Below are positions 7,776 through 14,892 of a stretch of 38,247 nt of DNA, piece after piece. The stretch covers positions 1 through 38,247 of the forward strand of contig JAACDH010000441.1 in assembly GCA_009936995.1 (NCBI GenBank), in the 5' to 3' direction. The notes beneath the pieces are model-generated. The model was not told the origin of the DNA and made no database searches. It saw only the letters and a program-made list of their open reading frames with translations. The stretch is from Rhodobacterales bacterium. Its GTDB lineage: Bacteria > Myxococcota_A > UBA796 > GCA-2862545. The first letter of the stretch is position 1. Each line of letters begins with the position of its first letter. The position numbers were made by a program, and so were the translations under genes.

Positions 7776-10700
7776 AGTCTGGACATTGCTGGCGCCGTTC
7801 ACCGACCCCGCCAGCCGGACCCATTGGCTGGCGCTGCTCACGGGTGCGTTGCTGGCCGCTGTCTTCCTGTTCTGGGTTTCGGAACGTCGAGATCTGAAGA
7901 CGCTCGCGAAGATTCCGTCCCAACTGCTTCCCGTGCGATACCTCCGCCATCCCAGCGTTGCCCTCGACGTGCAGCTGCTCATGGCTCATCAGCTGCTCAG
8001 TGTGCTGATCACCGCGCCGGTGTGGGCCGGTAGCTGGTACTTGGCCACCCACCTCACGCGTCTTCTCGATGGCGCTGTCGGCGTGCCGAACCTCGGCGTT
8101 GAGAGCGGTTGGATGCTCTCCATTGCCTTCTCGTTGACGCTGTTTGTGGTCTGGGACGCCAGCCGCTGGGCGCTTCACTGGTGTGTGCATCGGGTCCCCG
8201 CCTTGTGGGCGCTACATCAAGTACACCATTCAGCCGAAGTTCTCACTCCGCTCAGTTTTCATCGCGTTCACCCCCTGGAATCACTGCTGTTTCAAGCCCG
8301 CGCGGCCATCGTCACCGGCACCCTCAGTGGGCTGTTCTTCTGGGCGTTCCGCGGCGCCGCGACCGACATCACGGTGTTGGGCGTGCACGCCATTGGACTG
8401 GTGATGAACCTCACCCACGGGAACCTCCGCCACAGTCCGGTGTGGTTAGGATTCCCCGATGTTGTCGAGCGCTGGTTCATCAGCCCGGCTCAACACCAAG
8501 TGCACCACTCCGCGGACGCCGCCGAGCAGCGGTGTAACTACGGCACCTGGCTCGCCGTTTGGGACCGAATGGCGGGAACCCTTCGCCTCTCCGGCGACCA
8601 ACCTCCAGCCACCCTCGGACTGGCCGCAGGCGAGAGAAATCACGGCAACGACCTGGTCTCAGCATGGTTCGGTCCGCTCCTCGACGTGCTGGGCTTGCGT
8701 CGACTTCTCCCGGTTCTCGCGTTGGTTATTCCCTTTAGCGCCCAGGCGGCAGACGATGAGGAAGCCGCGGAGTTGACCGCCTTGGGCGAGGAGATCATCG
8801 TCTACTCCCCCGACGGAACGCCTCGGGTGGCGGGCTCGGCTCACGTAGTCGACGAGGAGCAGCTAGAGCAGTTCGAGTACGACGACGTGCATCGTATCCT
8901 GAACAAGGTGCCCGGCGTTTATGTTCGCGGAGAAGACGGTTTTGGTCTGCGGCCGAACATCGGAATCCGTGGAGCCAACAGCGATCGAAGCGCGAAGATC
9001 ACGCTGCTGGAAGACGGCGTGTTGCTCGGTCCGGCCCCCTATGCGGCTCCAGCAGCCTATTACTTTCCCCTGGCCACTCGGTTGGTTGGCGTCGAAGTCT
9101 TCAAGGGGCCCGCCGCCATCACCCATGGTCCCCAAACCGTAGGCGGCGCGATCAACCTGCGCACCCGCGACGTACCGACCCAAACCGACGCCGCCTTCGA
9201 TCTGGCCTATGGCATGCGGCGGACGGCTAAGCTGCACGCCTGGACGGGCACCGGAAATGAACGGGCTGGCGTACTTATCGAGGGCGTTCGGTTGACTAGC
9301 GGCGGCTTCAAGGAGCTCGACGGCGGTGGTCCAACCGGCTTCGACCGCACCGAGTGGATGCTCAAGGGCCGGCTGGCTACGGATCCGGCCCTCAAGTTGT
9401 CCCAGTCTCTGGCGCTGAAGCTCGGCTACAGCAGCGAGCGCTCCAACGAGACCTACCTGGGTCTGTCTGTCGCGGACTACGCAGAGAACCCGTACCGTCG
9501 CTACGCCGCCAGCGCCGAGGGCCTGATGGACTGGAAACGCACGCAGGCCGAGCTGGCGTGGAGTTTCGACATCGGCCAAGTCCGGGCCCGCACCGTGGCA
9601 TATCACCACTACCTGACCCGGGGTTGGCGCAAGCTGAACGCTTTCTCCGATGGCACCGATCTGCACGATCTGCTGCAGAATCCCGAGGGCGGCGCTTCGG
9701 CGGTCTACCTGGGTATCCTCCGCGGCGACGAAGACACCGCCACCGATAGCCAGAACCTGCTCATCGGCACCAACGACCGTCGCTTTCAGGCGGGCGGACT
9801 TCAGACCACGGTGAACTGGCAGACCCGGATGGTGAACGGCGTCCAGAGCACCCTAGAGACCGGAGTACGTATCCACCACGACGACGTGAAGCGGCTGCAC
9901 ACCGAAGACACCTACGCCATGATCGGCGGCCGCCTGAATCAGCTCGACGTCCCCACCCAGACCACCCTGGACAGCGACGCCACCGCGACGGCCATCGCCG
10001 CTCATCTCCAGGACGACGTGCAGGTGGGTGCCGTGCACATTCTTCCCGGTGCCCGCGTCGAGTCGATTCATACCGAACGCGTCGATGTGGGAGGTCCACT
10101 GTCGCCCGCGGACCGACGAACCATCCTGTTACCTGGCCTTGGACTGCTCTGGTCCGCCATGGGCGACGTCAACCTGTTCTCGGGCGTCTACCGCGGCTTT
10201 AGTCCGGTTCCGCCCGGCTCCCTCGCGAGCGTCACCCCTGAGACCGCCTGGAACTGGGAAGCGGGCGCTCGGCATGGCGGCTCCGGTCAGTGGCACGGCG
10301 AGCTGGTGGGGTACTACAACGACTACCAGAACCTCAGTGGACAGTGCACGTCGTCTGGCGGCTGCACTCAAGAGCAGCTTGACCAGCAGTTCGATGCCGG
10401 CCAAGTACGGATCGTCGGTCTGGAAGCTGTGGCCGCCCAAGAATTCTTGCTGCCCCATCGAATGCGGCTGCCGATTGAGGCCACCTACACCTACACGTCG
10501 TCCGTATTCATGACCAGCTTCAATAGTGAGTTTCCGCAGTTTGGTTCCGTCGATGCTGGCGACCGGCTTCCCTATGTCCCCAGCCATCAAGGTGCGCTGC
10601 GGGCCTCGCTGTCTCATCCGCGCTGGCGGGTGGGCGCGGTGGCCACCCATCGCTCTGGCATGGATGATATAGCCGGCGGTGGTCCGCCTGAAAATCCCGC

Positions 10701-10884
10701 GGTGCCTGCGCTTACCCAACTAGATGTGGCGGCGGATATGCAGTTGACCAAGCATTGGGCGATGTACACGAACGGCACCAACCTACTGGCCAACCAGTCG
10801 GTGGTGTCCTGGCGCCCGTTCGGCGCGCGCCCTACCGCGCCCTTTCAGGTGATGGTGGGTATCAAGCTGACTCCCCCCGAGTAG
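7765..10884 (+). CDS. Fusion: sterol-desaturase-family membrane hydroxylase + FecA-like TonB-dependent receptor
   Basis: A single 1039-aa frame. Residues 1-300 are an integral-membrane di-iron hydroxylase (fatty acid hydroxylase/sterol desaturase superfamily) with several hydrophobic segments and the three His clusters: HWCVH (138-142), HQVHH (151-155) and HQVHH (244-248). Residues 311-328 then look exactly like a signal peptide (L-R-R, hydrophobic LLPVLALVIP, A-Q-A cleavage site). From 329 follows a TonB-dependent receptor: a TonB-box-like EEIIVYS, a plug with GLRPNIGIRG and a Y-F-P-L segment as in FecA, then a beta-barrel to the end, finishing T-P-P-E rather than a terminal Phe. ATG 7765 overlaps the imelysin stop. 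No stop or frameshift separates the halves. A TTG at 8695 (codon 311) could start a separate receptor, but no ribosome site is visible there. The receptor probably imports ferric chelates; the hydroxylase substrate is unknown. Confidence 0.85.
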   Translation: MPTEVWTLLAPFTDPASRTHWLALLTGALLAAVFLFWVSERRDLKTLAKIPSQLLPVRYLRHPSVALDVQLLMAHQLLSVLITAPVWAGSWYLATHLTRLLDGAVGVPNLGVESGWMLSIAFSLTLFVVWDASRWALHWCVHRVPALWALHQVHHSAEVLTPLSFHRVHPLESLLFQARAAIVTGTLSGLFFWAFRGAATDITVLGVHAIGLVMNLTHGNLRHSPVWLGFPDVVERWFISPAQHQVHHSADAAEQRCNYGTWLAVWDRMAGTLRLSGDQPPATLGLAAGERNHGNDLVSAWFGPLLDVLGLRRLLPVLALVIPFSAQAADDEEAAELTALGEEIIVYSPDGTPRVAGSAHVVDEEQLEQFEYDDVHRILNKVPGVYVRGEDGFGLRPNIGIRGANSDRSAKITLLEDGVLLGPAPYAAPAAYYFPLATRLVGVEVFKGPAAITHGPQTVGGAINLRTRDVPTQTDAAFDLAYGMRRTAKLHAWTGTGNERAGVLIEGVRLTSGGFKELDGGGPTGFDRTEWMLKGRLATDPALKLSQSLALKLGYSSERSNETYLGLSVADYAENPYRRYAASAEGLMDWKRTQAELAWSFDIGQVRARTVAYHHYLTRGWRKLNAFSDGTDLHDLLQNPEGGASAVYLGILRGDEDTATDSQNLLIGTNDRRFQAGGLQTTVNWQTRMVNGVQSTLETGVRIHHDDVKRLHTEDTYAMIGGRLNQLDVPTQTTLDSDATATAIAAHLQDDVQVGAVHILPGARVESIHTERVDVGGPLSPADRRTILLPGLGLLWSAMGDVNLFSGVYRGFSPVPPGSLASVTPETAWNWEAGARHGGSGQWHGELVGYYNDYQNLSGQCTSSGGCTQEQLDQQFDAGQVRIVGLEAVAAQEFLLPHRMRLPIEATYTYTSSVFMTSFNSEFPQFGSVDAGDRLPYVPSHQGALRASLSHPRWRVGAVATHRSGMDDIAGGGPPENPAVPALTQLDVAADMQLTKHWAMYTNGTNLLANQSVVSWRPFGARPTAPFQVMVGIKLTPPE

Positions 10885-10887
10885 CCC

Positions 10888-11064
10888 TCAGGCGGTCGTG
10901 TTGATCACCTGACCTACGCCGTTGAACTGGTTCGACAACAGGGACGACACCATGTCCTTGTTGATCTGGTTGGCCTTCTTCAGCACCGAGATCTGTCGAT
11001 CGGTGTTTTGCTTGGCCTGGGTGAGGGAGGTGCTTGCATTCTGAATTCGCGACAAAACACTCAT
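10888..11064 (-). CDS. 58-aa small protein, possibly YjfB-like
   Basis: The frame starts at ATG 11062-11064 with a strong AAGGAGA 5-6 nt upstream, so this is a credible small gene; a longer reading to 11172 is not needed. The protein is Ser/Gln/Asn-rich and amphipathic, lacks a signal peptide or Cys, and has a central ISVLKKANQINKD helix. That pattern loosely resembles the YjfB-like putative motility proteins, but the similarity is too weak to assert. Its stop lies 3 bp from the convergent TonB-receptor stop; it is divergent from the SRPBCC-like gene at 11186. Function unknown. Confidence 0.6.
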   Translation of the reverse strand: MSVLSRIQNASTSLTQAKQNTDRQISVLKKANQINKDMVSSLLSNQFNGVGQVINTTA

Positions 11065-11185
11065 GTGTTCTCCTTGAACATACTTCTCGACACGGGTTCC
11101 GTTAGAGTTGACCTCTTCGATCAGGAAAGGCGTCCGCGGGGTGATCTCTTTGGTGTAGACTCGCGGCCCCACCTCTGGAGGAATC

Positions 11186-11782
11186 TTGGAGCATCAGGCC
11201 TTTATAGACCGTGTCCTACAACATCTGCCGAGCGGTCAGCCGAGTGGATTCGAGCACAAGGGTTGGGAGCACGCTGGTCGTCCCACCAAAGAGGGCTTCG
11301 GCATCATCGCCATCCCCGGTGTCGATCCGACCAAGGTGATGGACGCCGTTATGGATCTGGACAACTACGTGGGCAACGTCGATCATGTCACCGAGTCGCG
11401 GACGATCGTGGACGCTCGCTTCGAGGCGCCTAAGGCCGTGCGGTTCTACCAACGCGTAGACATCCCCCTGCTGGGCGCGGTTCACCACGAGCTCGCCATC
11501 CACCGCATGGGCGAACTCCAGGGCTTCCAGGTGGCCGCGTGGCATGTACTACGGCCCGAGACGGACGCGTTGTCGTCTAGAAAAGGCTTCCGTAGCGATT
11601 ACAATGTCGGCGCCTGGTTCGCTAAAGACGGCGTGCTTGGCTACGCCCTGGGTAGCGCACCCAAGCGGGGTGACGTGGGTTTCCTAAAGTGGAAAGCCCT
11701 GACCAAGGGCGCGGATGTGGCGGCCAGCCGCGTGCTGAAGACCAACATCGAGGGCATGGCCCGCTGGGCCGCCAAGCGCTAG
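11186..11782 (+). CDS. SRPBCC/START-like protein
   Basis: A 198-aa protein whose middle part (I-P-G-V-D-P-T-K-V-M-D-A-V-M-D-L-D-N-Y) has the look of the first helix of a polyketide-cyclase/START-type lipid-binding fold, followed by alternating strands and a C-terminal helix. No signal peptide is visible, so it is probably cytoplasmic. The start is taken as TTG 11186 because GGAGG lies only 4 nt upstream (11177-11181); the first ATG would remove about 50 residues and most of the first helix. A second START-type gene lies at 33403. The ligand is unknown; assignment rests on fold-like pattern and is moderate. Confidence 0.6.
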   Translation: MEHQAFIDRVLQHLPSGQPSGFEHKGWEHAGRPTKEGFGIIAIPGVDPTKVMDAVMDLDNYVGNVDHVTESRTIVDARFEAPKAVRFYQRVDIPLLGAVHHELAIHRMGELQGFQVAAWHVLRPETDALSSRKGFRSDYNVGAWFAKDGVLGYALGSAPKRGDVGFLKWKALTKGADVAASRVLKTNIEGMARWAAKR

Positions 11783-11850
11783 CCTACGCGATGGCTTCCG
11801 CATGAGGCTCTTTCGCTTAAAGTACCCCTCTGCGGACTCCTGGTTACCGA

Positions 11851-11873
11851 CAACCTGCGCTTAGGGCAGGTTG
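11851..11873. repeat. Hairpin over the end of the selenoprotein gene
   Basis: CAACCTGC (11851-11858) and GCAGGTTG (11866-11873) form a perfect 8-bp inverted repeat with a 7-nt loop that contains the TAA stop of the leftward gene. No T-run follows on either strand, so it is not a standard intrinsic terminator; it may serve as a convergent-gene boundary or a 3' stabilising hairpin. Confidence 0.5.
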
Positions 11874-12664
11874 CTAGAGACCTCGGACTCGCCTAGCCAA
11901 TCATCGGCGTAGAGAATCTCGCCGCCGGCGGCGATGAGCGTCATACTTGGTAGTCCCACAGAGTTGCCCTCGACAAACGAGAACGTTGTCGCCATGCCGG
12001 GATCGGCTACGACAGGGTGGCTCAGGCCTAAGCTATCGGCCCACTCTACGAGATCTGCTTGACTGGGGGATTCGCTTTGAAGATTCTCGCCGATCATGGT
12101 GATCACGATGAAACCTTCGGCTTCGTAACGTTGATACAGAGCTTCCAGCTCTGGGGCTTCCGCCACGCAGCTACCTCACCAAAAAGCTGCTCCAACGAGC
12201 AGCACCTCTCTGTCGCAGAAGTCGTGAAGTCGGACAGTGTCACCGTATTGATCGGTGAGTTCGAACTGGTTTACAATGTCGCCGGGACGGGTTCCTGTGC
12301 CCTCGATATCGTTGCGGCAGTCGCCGATGGCCCAGCCACCCGTGTAGGGGTGGTCGTTTTTCCGGGTTGGGTCGGTGTTGCCGTCGACTTCTTCGCCGTC
12401 GTCCCAGCCGTCGCCATCGGAGTCGGCCAAGTTGGGGTCACTGCCCAACGCCTCTTCTTCCGAGTCGCTGAGGCCATCGCCGTCAGAATCCAGACTGCCT
12501 GCGGCACCACCGCCGTCGACGATGTGTTCGTCGACGAAGTTGTTCCAGAAACCGCCCTCGTTGGGCGCAGTGTTGCCGTCGCTGCCACCAGAACCCAAAC
12601 AGGCGAGCGAGAAGCCCACAGTGCTTAAGACGGCGAATCTAGACAGCAGGTGTTGTCCTGCCAT
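11861..12664 (-). CDS. Predicted selenocysteine-containing thioredoxin/TlpA-like lipoprotein with TSP3 calcium repeats
   Basis: A 267-residue reading with one in-frame TGA (plus strand 12176-12178) read as Sec163. The order is: signal peptide with lipobox S-L-A-C (C22); acidic DSDGDG repeats of thrombospondin-type-3 kind (about 59-100); then a TlpA/AlkA-type thioredoxin fold with D-Q-Y-G-D-T-V-R-L-H-D-F and LLVGAAFW, and the active site W162-[TGA]-G-S-C166 followed by VAEAPELEAL. In homologous folds this site is W-C-x-x-C-x-x-E-x-P-x-L, so the TGA sits exactly at the first catalytic Cys. Frame, fold and length continue past it to TAA 11861, and a SECIS-like hairpin follows. Start ATG 12664 fits the lipoprotein signal. 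It is probably a periplasmic or outer-membrane thiol-redox protein. The alternative is a Cys-to-stop mutation or a sequence error. Confidence 0.8.
12137..12153 (-). promoter_or_regulatory. Candidate bacterial SECIS hairpin
   Basis: On the coding strand CAGAGCT-GGA-AGCTCTG forms a perfect 7-bp stem with a GGA loop inside the reading frame. The loop begins 30 nt after the TGA at 12176-12178. Bacterial SECIS elements are short stem-loops just downstream of the UGA with a G at the 5' side of a small apical loop, which this matches. Chance cannot be excluded, because the codons for E-L-E-A-L readily form such a palindrome. Confidence 0.65.
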
Positions 12665-12763
12665 TTTGAACCCCCACATGTACGAACGCACTGCTGCGCT
12701 CGTCTTGTAAGTATCAGTGAAACAGAAAAACGGCTCAAGAGTTGTGAAAAGAACGCTTGCTGA

Positions 12764-13123
12764 TCAGGTACCGTCTGCGCCGTCGCCGCCACAGTCGTAC
12801 ACGGTGAGGCAGGGGGCGAAGAGTTCTTCGTAGTCGGCACCGGCCGACTTGCACGACGCGTCTAATGCTTTCAAGCACTGCTTTGCCGAGTCTGAGTCGT
12901 AGATGCAAGTGCTGTAGTACTCGTCGTTCTCGTGGAGCAGAGTAATTGTGGAATCGATGCATGCGTCCACGTCGTCGTGGGTGGCCCAAAAGGTTGCGGT
13001 GTCACACCGTTTGGTGAACTTGCAGCTTGATTTTGCGCTGTCTTCGATCCAATTGTCTTCGGACACGCCGCAGCCGACAAGAAGAGCGATGACGAGAGCG
13101 GGCAGGCACAAACGCTGGAACAT
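12764..13123 (-). CDS. Cys-rich lipoprotein of unknown function
   Basis: A 119-aa protein with a classic lipoprotein signal (L-V-G-C, C18) and eight further cysteines spread through the mature part, enough for four disulfides; the C-terminus is Gly/Asp-rich. GGAG lies 5 nt before ATG 13123. It lies upstream of the predicted selenoprotein on the same strand with a gap of about 100 bp. A disulfide-rich neighbour of a thioredoxin-like lipoprotein suggests, but does not show, a redox partnership. No family recognised. Confidence 0.75.
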   Translation of the reverse strand: MFQRLCLPALVIALLVGCGVSEDNWIEDSAKSSCKFTKRCDTATFWATHDDVDACIDSTITLLHENDEYYSTCIYDSDSAKQCLKALDASCKSAGADYEELFAPCLTVYDCGGDGADGT

Positions 13124-13233
13124 GGGGACTCCGGGAATGGGTTTTGGATATCACATGCAGATGTTCAGGACGCGTCATTCCTGACTGATTGGCGTCGCAG
13201 GTCAGGTGACAAGGTCGCCTAAGTGTGACACGC

Positions 13234-13245
13234 TGACATATGTCA
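13234..13245. promoter_or_regulatory. 12-bp palindrome across the flavoprotein start codon
   Basis: TGACATATGTCA is a perfect palindrome with the ATG of the flavoprotein gene (13240-13242) at its centre; a related TGACAC lies just upstream. No Shine-Dalgarno sequence is visible nearby. It could be an operator or simply fortuitous. Confidence 0.3.
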
Positions 13246-14892
13246 ACGAAACGAGAGCCCGCGGGCGATTTGCTCTTTCAGACCCCGCCGGTAGAACCAC
13301 CGCCGCGTTGGGATGGTGTAGTGGATGTGGTGATCGTGGGGCTGGGCGGTGCGGGAGCGTGTGCCGCGCTCGAAGCCCGCGCCAGCGGGGCGTCTGTGAG
13401 GGTGCTGGAGCGTTTAAACGGCGGCGGCGCGACAGCGGTTAGCGGAGGCGTGATTTATGCGGGAGGCGGAACCTCCATTCAACGGCAGGCTGGTTTTGAG
13501 GACACGCCCGAGCAGATGTTTGCCTACCTGTCTCAAGAGGCGGGGGATGCGGTCGCCCCGGAGACGCTGCGGCACTTCTGTGACACCAGCGCAAGCAACT
13601 TGGACTGGCTTGAACAACACGGCGTGCCCTTCGAGGCCAGCCTCTGTCCGTTCAAGACGTCCTACCCCACCGACGACTACTATCTGTATTACTCTGGAAA
13701 CGAGTCGTTTCGGCCGTTTCGAGACCACGCCAAACCCGCCCCAAGAGGGCATAGAGCCCGAGGCGTAGGCATCTCGGGCAAGCCGCTATTCGACGCGCTG
13801 CGCCGCGCCATCGACGACGCGGGAGTTGTCGTTCAACCCCAAAGTCGGGTGGTGGCGTTGGTCCGCGATTCGAAGGGGCGAGTGCTGGGCGTCAAGGTGC
13901 GCGTGGTGCGAGCAGGATTCGCTGCGTGGGTTCACCGACGCGCGGCAGCTGTCGCGGCGAAGTGGTCAAACTACGTACCGGCGATTCGCAAGTGGTGCGG
14001 TCGAGCCCTGTCATGGGCAGAGTCCAAGGGCGAAGACGAGTGGATTCAAGTTCGCCGAGGCGTGGTGTTGGCCGCCGGCGGCTTCATTCGAAATCGCCCG
14101 ATGGTGAAGCATTTTGCGCCGGCGTCACCGAAGATGTTGGCCCTCGGAACCCTGTCTGACGATGGCAGCGGCATTCAGCTGGGACTTGGGGTGGGCGCCG
14201 GCCATTGGAAAATGGAGCGGGTGAGCGCCTGGCGGTTTTATAATCCTCCGCTCGGTTTCGTGAAGGGCCTGCTGCTCTCCAAGGACGTTACGCGAATCTG
14301 TAATGAGGAGCTGTACGGCGCTGCCGTCGGGCGGGCGATGATTCGCTCTGGGTGCAAGGCCTGGTTGATTTTGGACGAGGAGGGCCGGGCCAAGTGCGCG
14401 GACCAAGTGGTCGGTCAGACCATCTTCTTTCAGCGTGCCACGGCCTGGTATTTGCTGTGGAAGGGGCACCGAAAGGCAGACTCATTGAGTGGCTTGGCTC
14501 AGGCGCTGCGCCTCCCCGAGGACACGTTTGTGCAACAGGTCGCTCGCTACAACTCCGGGGTGGCCTCCGGCGATGATGAGCTCGGTAAGTCAGCGGACAA
14601 CCTCGCAGCCATTCACGCCCCTCCGTTCTATGCTTTTGATGTTTCAATCGGGCGGAACCCGTTTTTCCCGACCCCGTCGCTCACCTTGGGAGGCCTGGCA
14701 GTGGAGGAGGACACGGGACGGGTTCTGAGCAGCTCGGGGGTACCGATTGAAGGGTTGTACGCCGCCGGACGAAACGCGGCTGGCGTGGCGTCTGAGGCGT
14801 ATGTGAGCGGGCTCTCTATTGCTGATTGCGTGTACAGTGGGCGACGGGCTGGGAGGCATGTTGCCGGAGGTCTGTGGCGAGACGCAGAGTGA
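13240..14892 (+). CDS. FAD-dependent oxidoreductase, 3-ketosteroid-1-dehydrogenase/fumarate-reductase-like
   Basis: A 550-aa flavoprotein of the FAD_binding_2 family. The Rossmann motif G34-L-G36-G-A-G39 comes after V-D-V-V-I-V; an E-R-L-N-G-G-G-A-T-A-V-S-G-G segment follows as in KstD and fumarate reductase proteins; the C-terminus has G-L-Y-A-A-G-R-N-A-A-G-V and a VSGLSIADCVYSGRRAG region where the isoalloxazine pocket is closed. Family and length fit 3-oxosteroid 1-dehydrogenases and related uncharacterised flavoproteins; the exact substrate is not resolved. No signal peptide. ATG 13240 lacks a good ribosome site and sits in a palindrome. Its TGA overlaps the GTG start of alanine racemase, so the two are coupled. 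Confidence 0.85.
   Translation: MSTKREPAGDLLFQTPPVEPPPRWDGVVDVVIVGLGGAGACAALEARASGASVRVLERLNGGGATAVSGGVIYAGGGTSIQRQAGFEDTPEQMFAYLSQEAGDAVAPETLRHFCDTSASNLDWLEQHGVPFEASLCPFKTSYPTDDYYLYYSGNESFRPFRDHAKPAPRGHRARGVGISGKPLFDALRRAIDDAGVVVQPQSRVVALVRDSKGRVLGVKVRVVRAGFAAWVHRRAAAVAAKWSNYVPAIRKWCGRALSWAESKGEDEWIQVRRGVVLAAGGFIRNRPMVKHFAPASPKMLALGTLSDDGSGIQLGLGVGAGHWKMERVSAWRFYNPPLGFVKGLLLSKDVTRICNEELYGAAVGRAMIRSGCKAWLILDEEGRAKCADQVVGQTIFFQRATAWYLLWKGHRKADSLSGLAQALRLPEDTFVQQVARYNSGVASGDDELGKSADNLAAIHAPPFYAFDVSIGRNPFFPTPSLTLGGLAVEEDTGRVLSSSGVPIEGLYAAGRNAAGVASEAYVSGLSIADCVYSGRRAGRHVAGGLWRDAE

Noticed and set aside
12176-12178. TGA recoded as Trp or Cys genome-wide (alternative code)
   Set aside because: TGA is the natural stop of the serine hydrolase, imelysin, flavoprotein and sulfatase-like 2 genes, so only local recoding is possible.
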